A stretch of 13,078 bases of DNA from Deferribacterales bacterium (GCA_025997275.1 BNUJ01000037.1:1-13078), one strand, 5' to 3'; positions 1-5,893 are shown, counted from the first letter of the stretch. The notes: generated by a model not told the origin, from the letters alone. Program-made: numbers and translations.

Positions 1-817
1 CTGCTGTGTCAGCGACCACGCTTACACTCTTGTAAGAACCTTCTATAGCTCCCAGTTTAGCATCAAATATGTGCGACACATCGTTTCCTGACGTATCAGT
101 AAAGTTCCGTTCGTAACTGCCGCTGGTTGCCAGTGCCCTATTGGAAAGCATTAGCTTGGCGATATATTCCTTTTTCTTATCAGGGGAGGCAATAGCAGTG
201 CTCCATGCGGTATTTTCGCTTTTCATACCAGCGGCGTATAGGTCGCCCCCAGCGTTTATAATAAAGTTTTTGAGTCCCTTGTCTCGTAAAAATCTAACCC
301 CTTCGTCCACGATGCTACCCTTAGCAAAGCCACCTAAATCAACATTTAGACCATTACCATTAGCAAAAAAACTCTCATTAGCAACGTGAAGCTCCACTTT
401 ACGTGTTTTGATTAGCTCTAACGCCAGTTTTATCTCGCTAGTAGCGGGGGTGCGGAAAGGTCCCTCTGGGAAACCATATAGACTGGTGAGCGTGCCTATC
501 GCTATGTTGAAACTGCCGTTGCTCAAACGTTCGTATTGTGGTGCTTTTTCTAGTAGCCTATATGTAAATTCGTTTATCTGCACGGCACCGCTTGTGGTTG
601 ATATTTTTTTGCTGTCGTTCCAGACTGTATCAGACAACATTTTTATGAAAGTGTTCAGTTCCCCTGCGAGCTTAGCATCTGCATCAGGCAGACTAACAGA
701 CACAATCGTCCCCATTAGGTAGAACTCCGTAGTGGTATAGTGCGGACTTTTGTCGCAAGCATTTATGAATAAAAATAGCAATAGGGCAGATAATATAGAT
801 AGGAGTTTAGCTTTCAT
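1..817 (-). CDS. apbE: FAD:protein FMN transferase (ApbE family lipoprotein), C-terminus cut by window edge
   Basis: Members of this family transfer FMN from FAD to a threonine of flavoproteins such as the Rnf/Nqr subunits, outside the cytoplasmic membrane. Reading the minus strand from the ATG at 817 gives 272 codons that stay open to the left edge. The first 21 residues are a lipoprotein signal (hydrophobic run, lipobox INAC with Cys21). The family motif VDLGGFAKG is present, followed by IINAGGDLYAAG, then TSGSYER and HIFDAKLG, which correspond to the usual (T/S)SG...HI(I/L)DPxTG segment. The Thr of that last motif is Leu here. The gene lies 37 bases downstream of the nucleotidyltransferase gene in the same direction and may be read from it; a weak promoter (TAGACC, 17 bases, TACTAT) may also serve it. 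No good Shine-Dalgarno site is visible. The family call is strong; the target flavoprotein is unknown. Confidence 0.9.
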   Translation of the reverse strand, partial: MKAKLLSILSALLLFLFINACDKSPHYTTTEFYLMGTIVSVSLPDADAKLAGELNTFIKMLSDTVWNDSKKISTTSGAVQINEFTYRLLEKAPQYERLSNGSFNIAIGTLTSLYGFPEGPFRTPATSEIKLALELIKTRKVELHVANESFFANGNGLNVDLGGFAKGSIVDEGVRFLRDKGLKNFIINAGGDLYAAGMKSENTAWSTAIASPDKKKEYIAKLMLSNRALATSGSYERNFTDTSGNDVSHIFDAKLGAIEGSYKSVSVVADTA

Positions 818-836
818 TTTTCTGTCATAGTAGCCC

Positions 837-853
837 GTTCAAGAACGCGGTCT
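837..853. other. imperfect palindrome between apbE and the MNT gene
   Basis: The plus strand reads CCCGTTCAAGAACGCGG, with CGTTC/GAACG arms around a 2-base centre and one unpaired base farther out. It sits just after the nucleotidyltransferase stop and just before the apbE start. No T-run follows, so a Rho-independent terminator is unlikely. It could be a protein-binding site; this is only a structural observation. Confidence 0.3.
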
Positions 854-854
854 A

Positions 855-1136
855 TCATAAACGTTTATTGTCTTGTCTATATTGTAGTGCACTAGGATTT
901 ACTAATGGCAAGCTAACCACGTCAACATCATGTTGCAATCTATTTTGTAATTCCTCTCTAAAACCCAACACGGCAAAGATTGAAGGCACAGCTATATTAA
1001 ACTCAACTAATAGGTCAACGTCTGAGCTGTCAGTCGCATTGCCGTTGGCATAAGAGCCAAACAGATGAATGCGCTTGACATTATACTTGCCAACAAGCTG
1101 GTTTATATTGTCTTGTATCGTCTCAATGCTAAGCAT
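855..1136 (-). CDS. MNT-type nucleotidyltransferase (MntA-like, minimal NTase)
   Basis: This 93-residue protein is a minimal pol-beta nucleotidyltransferase. The signature GSYANG is at residues 27-32, the two metal-binding aspartates are in SSDVDLLVEF (D39, D41), and D72 in HDVDVV is a likely third acidic residue. In known HEPN-MNT pairs, MntA-like enzymes act as antitoxins by adding nucleotides (AMP) to the HEPN ribonuclease toxin. No HEPN gene is present on either side: apbE follows after 37 bases and the Doc operon lies 60 bases upstream. The ATG at 1136 is supported by GAGGT seven bases upstream and by its own promoter at 1158-1186. The first five codons (MLSIE) resemble those of the small gene at 1719 (MISIE) because both are inside a duplicated block. 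It may be an orphan antitoxin, or it may act on another target. Confidence 0.85.
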   Translation of the reverse strand: MLSIETIQDNINQLVGKYNVKRIHLFGSYANGNATDSSDVDLLVEFNIAVPSIFAVLGFREELQNRLQHDVDVVSLPLVNPSALQYRQDNKRL

Positions 1137-1191
1137 ATCATACCTCTATTCCGCAATATTGTATGCTTAGTTTATAGCATTGTCAATAGGG
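1122..1191 (-). repeat. promoter/start-codon repeat, copy B (before the MNT gene)
   Basis: This ~70-bp block is almost identical to 1705-1775. Both contain TTGACA, the same 17-base spacer, a TAYAAT -10, GAGGTATGATATG and the first codons up to the Glu codon of MxSIE. The copies differ mainly in about nine bases between the -10 and the GAGG. The repeat gives two neighbouring operons almost the same transcription and translation start signals. Confidence 0.85.
1158..1186 (-). promoter_or_regulatory. sigma70-type promoter of the MNT gene
   Basis: On the minus strand TTGACA (1181-1186) and TACAAT (1158-1163) are separated by exactly 17 bases. That is 11 of 12 consensus positions. The -10 ends 21 bases before the ATG at 1136, leaving room for the GAGG ribosome-binding site. 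Confidence 0.8.
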
Positions 1192-1196
1192 CTATC

Positions 1197-1580
1197 TCAT
1201 TTCGCTAGTTTGGTTGCTTTCGTTTCTAGCCATTGAGCAAGGTTTTCTTCGCTTGCAACACCGCTAGCAACAGCCATAAACTGCTGATACTTCTCGTCCT
1301 GTGAGACTTCTAGCTTATAGTCATTTATAGCTAACATAGCCTCACAGACAACAAAGCCTACACGTTTGTTGCCGTCAAAAAATGGGTGATTTTTTATTAG
1401 AGAGTAAGACACACTAGCCACTAGCTCAAATATATTCGCTGTTGGCTTATAATGCCTTATAGTATCAGCCCTGTTTAGAGCACTTTCAAGCAACCCATAG
1501 TCACGCACACCGCTGGTGCCACCATATTGGGTTACAATCTCTTCATTTATTGATAAGACCCAATTTTTGTCTATCGCCAC
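1197..1580 (-). CDS. doc: Doc-like toxin (death-on-curing, Fic fold)
   Basis: The 127-residue product matches the size of Doc toxins. The Fic/Doc motif HPFFDGNKR lies at residues 65-73. Doc from phage P1 phosphorylates EF-Tu and stops translation; that activity is assumed from family membership. The shortened motif, without the second Arg of AMP-adding Fic enzymes, fits the Doc branch. The start is GTG at 1580, four bases after the stop of the 44-codon gene upstream, with AGAG as a weak Shine-Dalgarno. The close spacing is typical of an antitoxin-toxin operon driven by the promoter at 1742-1770. A small CACGG/CCGTG hairpin (1594-1607) lies just before the toxin start. No inhibitory (S/T)xxxE(G/N) helix is seen within the toxin. 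Confidence 0.88.
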   Translation of the reverse strand: MAIDKNWVLSINEEIVTQYGGTSGVRDYGLLESALNRADTIRHYKPTANIFELVASVSYSLIKNHPFFDGNKRVGFVVCEAMLAINDYKLEVSQDEKYQQFMAVASGVASEENLAQWLETKATKLAK

Positions 1581-1584
1581 AGAT

Positions 1585-1719
1585 TCACTCTATCACGGCT
1601 AACCGTGTCAATACTTCCCCATTTTCGCTTATCACACCCCGTGCAATAGCTATGAAACTATCGTAGTCAACGTCCTCTGGCATAACAATGGAAATAGGCA
1701 CTACCTCAATGCTAATCAT
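1585..1719 (-). CDS. small protein upstream of Doc, predicted antitoxin
   Basis: This short gene encodes 44 residues, beginning MISIEVVPISIVMPEDVDYD and ending LTRLAVIE, with its stop four bases before the toxin start. It is the first gene after a perfect consensus promoter and has GAGGT at a suitable distance from the ATG. The antitoxin role is inferred from position only. I do not recognise the family: it is shorter than Phd (about 73 residues), has no obvious AbrB/Phd DNA-binding segment, and its SENGEV does not match the Fic-inhibitory motif (S/T)xxxE(G/N), where Gly or Asn should follow Glu. The first five codons belong to the duplicated block. It could be a shortened antitoxin keeping only the toxin-neutralising part, or a remnant whose front end was replaced. 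Confidence 0.6.
   Translation of the reverse strand: MISIEVVPISIVMPEDVDYDSFIAIARGVISENGEVLTRLAVIE
1594..1607 (-). other. hairpin at the antitoxin-toxin junction
   Basis: CACGG and CCGTG pair perfectly around a four-base loop inside the last codons of the 44-residue gene, 14 bases before the toxin GTG. It could affect toxin translation or coupling. The stem is short and it may be chance. Confidence 0.3.
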
Positions 1720-1775
1720 ATCATACCTCATATTGCATAATATTATATGCTTAGTTTATAGCATTGTCAATACGG
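1705..1775 (-). repeat. promoter/start-codon repeat, copy A (before the toxin operon)
   Basis: This is the partner of 1122-1191, in the same orientation and 583 bases away at the left edges. It carries the perfect promoter, the ribosome-binding site and five codons. Here the -10 region also contains the inverted repeat GCATA-N6-TATGC, a candidate operator; in copy B that symmetry is partly lost. Confidence 0.85.
1742..1770 (-). promoter_or_regulatory. perfect sigma70 consensus promoter of the Doc operon
   Basis: TTGACA (1765-1770), a 17-base spacer and TATAAT (1742-1747) match the consensus at all 12 positions. The overlapping GCATA-N6-TATGC inverted repeat is placed where an autorepressing toxin-antitoxin complex could bind. 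The transcript would start about 15 bases before the ATG at 1719. Confidence 0.85.
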
Positions 1776-1800
1776 AGCAATTTTATAATGTATTCACTAA

Positions 1801-1989
1801 TTTTCTGTTAGAGAAATTTTGGCATCTGTCAAGAAAATGTATCTTGAGGTTGCCACACGCAAGGACGACAGTATTGGCAAGCCCTCAACGCTGGCTGGAG
1901 ACGATGCAGAACCTTTTAGTCCTACCGATTTGCTACTTAGCCTTTTTAGTCGTGTTTTTGCTCTTTGTAGCCTTGTTTGTGCTACCTAA
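1801..1989 (+). other. possible gene remnant in the rpn downstream region
   Basis: Between the Doc operon promoter and the rpn stop the plus strand is open for 62 codons and reads with a protein-like composition (EILASVKKMYLEVATRKDD, then KPSTLAGDDAEPFSPTDLL). There is no convincing start codon or ribosome-binding site, and the last ~57 bases overlap the end of rpn. I do not recognise the family. It may be the tail of a gene cut by earlier insertions, or chance. Confidence 0.2.
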
Positions 1990-2811
1990 TAGTTGTTTCT
2001 TGACCTCGGCAACACTCAAACCCCTTTCCATAAGGGATAGAGTGCTCATTACTCCCTCTCTCATACCTTTTCTTTCGCCTTCTTCTTTCCATACCTGTTG
2101 AGCTAGTTCCATATTGAACTCTGCATTTAACATACCCATAACCTCCGTAGCATTTCTATGTAAAAACTCCACCAATATTCCTCGTTTCACACACGCCTCT
2201 ATAGCTTTCTTAATCGCTATATTCAGTTCATCGCCCTGTTCCTTATACTCCCTCACACTTGCCATAAACTCTACATAGCCCCTTAACGTCTCCCCCTTGC
2301 TCACAATCTTATCGTTATGCCCTTTGTTTATATTATACACAGGCACCTCTAAATCAAGCATTATCTTATTTTTGCCTTTATTCTTCCCTAGCTCATACGC
2401 CTTTGATAACTTTAATATCTTCTTATTGGGCATAGTTTCCGCACCATTATATAACACTATGAACTCTGGACGAGGTAGCTTAATTAAATCTTTCCTATAC
2501 ACGTCTTTATCACTTATCACACTATCATATATCTTAGCTATATATAATAACAATCTAACTGGCAAGTTTTCATTTATGGTTGACTGGTGCTCTACCAGCA
2601 CTACAAGCCTATCGTCTATTATAAAAGATACATCATTTCTTATCCCCATATACAGGATATTGCCAAGAGTATTCATCTCAATGTTAGTATTTTCATCGTA
2701 GCTAGTTCCAGCTATTGCATTGTATAACTCCAGCGCGGCAGCTTTCTTGCCAAACAACTTAGTGAACATGCTATCCTTATACTGCCTGTTCGGTTCTGAC
2801 TTCTTAACCAT
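1933..2811 (-). CDS. Rpn-family nuclease / putative transposase (PD-(D/E)XK)
   Basis: This is a 292-residue member of the Rpn family (formerly DUF4351/transposase_31-like proteins). Rpn proteins of E. coli are DNA endonucleases that stimulate RecA-independent recombination. The restriction-endonuclease-like core is visible: NDVSF with D60, then LVVLVEHQS with E74-x-Q76, a form of the D...(E/Q)xK/Q site common in Rpn proteins. The first part (QYKDSMFTKLFG) is also typical. The C-terminus has the usual GERKGMREG segment and an unusually Lys/Thr-rich tail. The ATG at 2811 is preferred over the one at 2829, because the upstream codons overlap the -10 of a strong promoter (2817-2845) and transcription should begin at about 2811. 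The protein may be a mobile element or a defence-linked nuclease; a transposase role in this family is not established. Confidence 0.85.
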   Translation of the reverse strand: MVKKSEPNRQYKDSMFTKLFGKKAAALELYNAIAGTSYDENTNIEMNTLGNILYMGIRNDVSFIIDDRLVVLVEHQSTINENLPVRLLLYIAKIYDSVISDKDVYRKDLIKLPRPEFIVLYNGAETMPNKKILKLSKAYELGKNKGKNKIMLDLEVPVYNINKGHNDKIVSKGETLRGYVEFMASVREYKEQGDELNIAIKKAIEACVKRGILVEFLHRNATEVMGMLNAEFNMELAQQVWKEEGERKGMREGVMSTLSLMERGLSVAEVKKQLLGSTNKATKSKNTTKKAK

Positions 2812-2816
2812 AGTTA

Positions 2817-2845
2817 AATATAACATCACAAAAATGTAATGTCAA
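2817..2845 (-). promoter_or_regulatory. promoter of the rpn gene
   Basis: TTGACA (2840-2845), a 17-base spacer and TATATT (2817-2822) match 11 of 12 consensus positions. Only five bases separate the -10 from the ATG at 2811, so the mRNA should be leaderless. The -35 directly abuts the target-site duplication of the neighbouring insertion element. Confidence 0.75.
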
Positions 2846-2860
2846 TGAGTTAAAAAATTT
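2846..2860 (+). repeat. target-site duplication, left copy
   Basis: TGAGTTAAAAAATTT is repeated exactly at 3583-3597, on the other side of the insertion element. The identity extends one base further on each side, giving 17 bases in total, so the exact boundary has a 1-2 base uncertainty. Its perfect conservation suggests a fairly recent insertion. Confidence 0.85.
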
Positions 2861-2863
2861 TGT

Positions 2864-2914
2864 AATTGCACAAGTTAAAATGCCCCTGTGAATTGCACAA
2901 GTTAAAATGCCCCT
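2864..2914 (+). repeat. doubled subterminal repeat, left end of the element
   Basis: A 24-base unit (AATTGCACAAGTTAAAATGC followed by CCCT) occurs twice without mismatch, at 2864-2887 and 2891-2914, with a 27-base period. The same unit appears inverted and slightly diverged at the other end. Likely transposase-binding sites. Confidence 0.8.
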
Positions 2915-2942
2915 CATATATTTTTTATTAGGGGTATGTATT

Positions 2943-3529
2943 GTGGGAAGTTATGGCAAGATTAAAGGGGTAGAGGATGTGCTCAGTGGCAAGTTATCGT
3001 ATGACGAAGTAGCTGAGAGGTTAAAGGTTAACAGGTCAATTGTAGTAAGGGCGGTTAGGAAGTATCGTTTATTTGGGTTAAGTGGGTTAGAACACGGCTT
3101 AAAGGATAAGCCATCTAACAACAAGAGCAATAGCAATCCAGATAAGGTAGAGTTGAGCGTTCCAACAGGACACTCAAAGATAGGCTTATCCCTTGGTTAG
3201 CACTCAATGAGATAAAATCACTACAAGAAGCAAATACAGCATTACCAGACTACCTTGAACTTCATAACAGAAAGCTATCTATACCCAAAGAAACAGTGCC
3301 TGACGCCCACCGCCAACTACCAGCTAAAGCGCAACTCAAAGACTACTGCTATCTGGAAAGTTTGGCTAAACTGCGTAATGACTGGACTATACAAAAAAAT
3401 GGACACTTCTTTCAAATACCCTCCAAGTCTGTTCACGCCCCTAGAGTTAACAAAGTTCTCGTCCGCGAATTCATTGATAAATCATTCTCTATATTTTACA
3501 ACGGAAAACAGCATACCTTTAACACCTAA
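2943..3529 (+). pseudogene. transposase remnant: HTH domain joined out of frame to the C-terminal end
   Basis: The first part reads from GTG at 2943 (AGGGG eight bases upstream) as a winged-helix/helix-turn-helix DNA-binding domain (KIKGVEDVLSGKLSYDEVAE, then RAVRKYRLFGLSGLEHG). At about 3140-3146 the frame that carries the rest begins: GRVERSNRTLKDRL, which includes the third acidic residue of the DDE triad (GAG, 3155-3157), followed by the family tail with LELHNRKL, DAHRQLP, and FSIFYNGKQHTF, stopping at 3529. The DNA coding for the first two catalytic aspartates is absent, and the two parts are in different frames. The simplest explanation is one internal deletion of several hundred bases at that point. 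The encoded protein, if any, would be an isolated DNA-binding domain ending at 3200. Confidence 0.8.
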
Positions 3530-3531
3530 AT

Positions 3532-3579
3532 AGGGGCATTTTAACTTGTGGAATTGAGGGGCATTTTAACTGTGGCATT
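3532..3579 (-). repeat. doubled subterminal repeat, right end of the element
   Basis: Two units, 3532-3555 and 3557-3579, are inverted versions of the left-end repeat. The outer unit has lost one base (CACAGTTAAAATGCCCCT). Together with the left end they define the imperfect terminal inverted repeats. Confidence 0.8.
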
Positions 3580-3582
3580 ACA

Positions 3583-3597
3583 TGAGTTAAAAAATTT
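3583..3597 (+). repeat. target-site duplication, right copy
   Basis: This is an exact copy of 2846-2860, immediately after the ATTACA terminus of the element and 29 bases before the -35 of glyQ. Confidence 0.85.
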
Positions 3598-3625
3598 TCA
3601 TATACCATAGTCCTCTAAAAATCAA

Positions 3626-3654
3626 TGGACAGCACGCGTAAAACGTGGTAGATT
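3626..3654 (+). promoter_or_regulatory. predicted promoter of the glyQ operon
   Basis: TGGACA (3626-3631), a 17-base spacer and TAGATT (3649-3654) match 9 of 12 consensus positions. Six bases follow before the glyQ ATG, and no Shine-Dalgarno is present, so transcription would begin at or next to the start codon. Confidence 0.5.
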
Positions 3655-3660
3655 AGTGCT

Positions 3661-4536
3661 ATGTATTTCCAAGATGTTATAATGACCTTGCAGCACTTTT
3701 GGGCTGACAGGGGTTGTTTAGTGTATCAACCTTACGATATTGAGGTAGGGGCGGGCACGTTCAACCCTGCAACATTCTTAAGGTCGCTTGGACCAGAGCC
3801 TTGGCGCGCCGCTTATGTAGAGCCTAGCAGACGTCCTACTGACGGCAGGTATGGTGAGAATCCGAACAGGCTACAGCACTATTACCAATATCAGGTAGTA
3901 TTGAAACCCTCTCCCGATGATATACAAGAGCTATACCTAGACAGCCTCAAAGAGCTATCTATTGACACGCTCAAACACGACATTCGCTTTGTAGAGGACG
4001 ACTGGGAATCGCCTACATTGGGTGCTTGGGGACTAGGCTGGGAGGTGTGGCTTGACGGGATGGAGATTACCCAGTTCACTTATTTTCAACAGGTCGGCGG
4101 AATAGAATTAAAGCCTATTATGGGTGAGATTACTTATGGGCTTGAACGTATTACAATGTATTTGCAGGGCGTTAGCTCTGTGTATGACCTAAAATGGAAT
4201 AGAAACATTACTTACGGGGATGTCTATCATCAGAACGAAGTTCAGTTTTCTAAATACAACTTTGAAGTTGCCGACACTGATATGCTGTTTTCACTATTTG
4301 ACATGTATGAAAAGGAATCTAAAAGGCTATCTGGGCTAGACCTAGTATTGCCTGCCTATGACTATACTCTGAAGTGCAGTCATACGTTTAATCTGCTAGA
4401 TGCGAGGAATGCTATATCTGTAACCGAGCGGACGGGTTATATCGCCAGAGTCAGGGCACTTGCGAAACTGTGTGCCGAAAGGTATCTTGAACTACGTGAG
4501 AGACTAAATTTCCCACTGTTAAGGGCAAACATTTAA
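3661..4536 (+). CDS. glyQ: glycine--tRNA ligase alpha subunit
   Basis: This is the 291-residue catalytic alpha subunit of the heterotetrameric (alpha2beta2) class II glycyl-tRNA synthetase. It activates glycine with ATP and charges tRNA-Gly together with GlyS in the cytoplasm. The length and sequence are typical throughout: MYFQDVIMTLQHFWADRGCL at the N-terminus, VGAGTFNPATFLRSLGPEPW, the YVEPSRRPTDGRYGENPNR segment, and the class II motif-3-like GLERITMYLQG. The beta-subunit gene glyS usually follows glyQ directly but does not here: a gamma-carbonic-anhydrase gene starts 11 bases after the stop. The stop codon overlaps the AGGAG of that next gene, indicating an operon. The first gene probably lacks a leader, as described for its promoter. 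Confidence 0.97.
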   Translation: MYFQDVIMTLQHFWADRGCLVYQPYDIEVGAGTFNPATFLRSLGPEPWRAAYVEPSRRPTDGRYGENPNRLQHYYQYQVVLKPSPDDIQELYLDSLKELSIDTLKHDIRFVEDDWESPTLGAWGLGWEVWLDGMEITQFTYFQQVGGIELKPIMGEITYGLERITMYLQGVSSVYDLKWNRNITYGDVYHQNEVQFSKYNFEVADTDMLFSLFDMYEKESKRLSGLDLVLPAYDYTLKCSHTFNLLDARNAISVTERTGYIARVRALAKLCAERYLELRERLNFPLLRANI

Positions 4537-4547
4537 GGAGCGAGTCT

Positions 4548-5081
4548 GTGGAAAATGTCAGGAATAGGTTATTAAAGGGGATTACACGCGGAGAGCGTGT
4601 ATTCATTGCAGACGGGGCAACTGTTGTTGGCGATGTGCGTCTAGCTGACGATGTAGGCATCTGGTATGGCGTAGTTCTTCGTGGCGACGTTGACTATATA
4701 TCTATCGGCAGGGGTAGCAATATTCAAGATAACGCTGTTCTGCACGTCACAAAGGACTCTTTGCCGTGCATAGTGGGGGAAGATACCACCATTGGGCACA
4801 ATGTTTGTCTGCACGGCTGTACCATAGGTAATGGTGTGCTGGTTGGTATCGGTGCAGTTGTGTTGGATGGCGCGGTTATCCCTGATGGTTGTATTGTTGG
4901 TGGCGGCTCGCTGGTGCCACCGAAGAAAATATTCCCGCCGCGCTCTATGCTCATGGGCTTTCCAGCTAAAGTAGTGCGTGAAGTAACCGATGCTGATATA
5001 GCAGCGACCTTGCACAACTCGCAAAAGTATGTGCACCTGAAAGACCTATATTTAGAGCTGAAGCCAGCTCGCGCACGCTAG
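4548..5081 (+). CDS. gamma-carbonic-anhydrase-family protein (left-handed beta-helix)
   Basis: The 177-residue protein has the hexapeptide repeats of the left-handed beta-helix fold and groups with the YrdA/PaaY-like gamma-carbonic anhydrases. The three zinc histidines are at H66 (NAVLHV), H84 and H89 (IGHNVCLHGC), and the RGD (45-47) and NIQDN segments are typical of the family. Members convert CO2 and water to bicarbonate, but many show low activity and some are thioesterases, so the activity is not certain. The GTG start at 4548 is chosen because AGGAG lies eight bases upstream, overlapping the glyQ stop. It lies between glyQ and the IclR gene in one operon; neither neighbour suggests a pathway. 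Confidence 0.9.
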   Translation: MENVRNRLLKGITRGERVFIADGATVVGDVRLADDVGIWYGVVLRGDVDYISIGRGSNIQDNAVLHVTKDSLPCIVGEDTTIGHNVCLHGCTIGNGVLVGIGAVVLDGAVIPDGCIVGGGSLVPPKKIFPPRSMLMGFPAKVVREVTDADIAATLHNSQKYVHLKDLYLELKPARAR

Positions 5082-5092
5082 GAGAACAGATT

Positions 5093-5875
5093 ATGCGCGC
5101 TAATGCTAAAATTCAGTCTGTGCAATCAGTTTCACATGCCTTAATGCTATTGGAGGTCTTTAGAAAAACTGATGGGAGCGAGCTTGGCGTGACGGAGCTT
5201 TCCAAGCTACTGGGACTGCATAAGAATAAAATTTTCCGTCTGTTAGCCACACTCTGTGATAAAGGCTACATAGAGCAGAACACAAAGACAGAAAACTACA
5301 TGCTAGGCGCAAAGGTGTTTGACTTGGGACAGAAGTTTATAAACAGGCTAGGTTTGTTGTCGCTAGCGCACCCGTTTATGCAAAAAGTTGTTGAACTAGT
5401 GGACGAATCTGTCTATATCGGTATCTTGCGTGAAGACAGGGTCATATATTTGGGGTTGGAAGAGACGTCTAAGTCTGTGCGTGTAGCATCTCGCGCAGGG
5501 CGCGACGTGCCTGCACATCCCACCGCAGTAGGCAAGCTACTATTATCATTCAGCACTGAGGAAGAGTTTAGTAGGCTATACCAAACCGAAGAGCTGGAAC
5601 AGTACACCCCTAATACCATATCCACCGTCACTGAACTACGGAAAAAGCTTGCGGAGATAAGGACGCAGGGCTATGCCTTTGACGAGGAGGAATATGAGCT
5701 AGGTGTGTCCTGTATAGGCACTGCAATAAAGGATTGTTCTAATTTACCAGTTGCGGTGCTCGGGGTAACTGCACCCTCTAGTCGTATGAGTCACAAAAAG
5801 ATGACAGATGAAATATTGCCCGTGTTGCAAAAGTTTGCAGGGGAGATTTCCAAACGGCTAGGATATGACGGCTAA
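5093..5875 (+). CDS. IclR-family transcriptional regulator
   Basis: This 260-residue protein has the two-domain IclR layout. An N-terminal winged helix-turn-helix (about residues 10-70, with GVTELSKLLGLHKNKIFRLL and LCDKGYIEQ) binds DNA, and a GAF-like effector domain follows (about 80-255), with AHPTAVGKLLLSF and the YELGVSCIGTAIKD segment that lines the ligand pocket. IclR regulators respond to small carbon metabolites, often aromatic or short-chain acids, and typically control nearby catabolic genes. None is here; the partner genes are glyQ and the carbonic anhydrase-like gene, 11 bases upstream. AGGAG at 5080-5084 supports the ATG at 5093. The ligand and targets cannot be told from this sequence. 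Confidence 0.95.
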   Translation: MRANAKIQSVQSVSHALMLLEVFRKTDGSELGVTELSKLLGLHKNKIFRLLATLCDKGYIEQNTKTENYMLGAKVFDLGQKFINRLGLLSLAHPFMQKVVELVDESVYIGILREDRVIYLGLEETSKSVRVASRAGRDVPAHPTAVGKLLLSFSTEEEFSRLYQTEELEQYTPNTISTVTELRKKLAEIRTQGYAFDEEEYELGVSCIGTAIKDCSNLPVAVLGVTAPSSRMSHKKMTDEILPVLQKFAGEISKRLGYDG

Positions 5876-5893
5876 CTTGAACAATATATGCAT

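Larger units (their letters stand above)
2861..3582 (+). mobile_element. internally deleted insertion sequence (IS1202/ISTde1-like), non-autonomous
   Basis: The element begins TGTAAT and ends ATTACA, and is flanked by a 15-bp direct repeat. Each end has two tandem copies of CACAAGTTAAAATGCCCCT or a close variant: 2870-2887 and 2897-2914 on the left, and in inverse orientation at 3532-3550 and 3557-3574 on the right. Inside are the N-terminal helix-turn-helix part and the C-terminal part of a DDE transposase, with most of the catalytic core missing. From memory, the ISTde1 subgroup of the IS1202 family makes 15-18-bp target duplications, which would fit; the family assignment should be treated as likely rather than certain. 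With intact ends and a broken transposase, it could only be moved by a related enzyme encoded elsewhere. Confidence 0.8.

Noticed and set aside
141..722. Open frames on the plus strand across the left edge
   Set aside because: They are antisense to the apbE reading on the minus strand, which has a signal peptide and family motifs; the plus-strand products are Ser/Pro/Leu-rich and look like nothing known.
837..853. Palindrome as a Rho-independent terminator for the MNT gene
   Set aside because: The loop is only two bases when fully paired, and no T-run follows on either strand.
2812..2829. rpn start at the ATG at 2829
   Set aside because: The extra six codons overlap the -10 of an 11/12 consensus promoter, so a transcript from it would not contain this start.
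2864..2914. 27-bp-period repeat as a CRISPR array
   Set aside because: Only two units with a 3-base gap, and inverted copies mark the other end of an insertion element; no spacers or cas genes.
3255..3533. A separate gene at 3255-3533
   Set aside because: The real transposase tail is in the neighbouring frame ending at 3529; this frame is an overlapping shadow.
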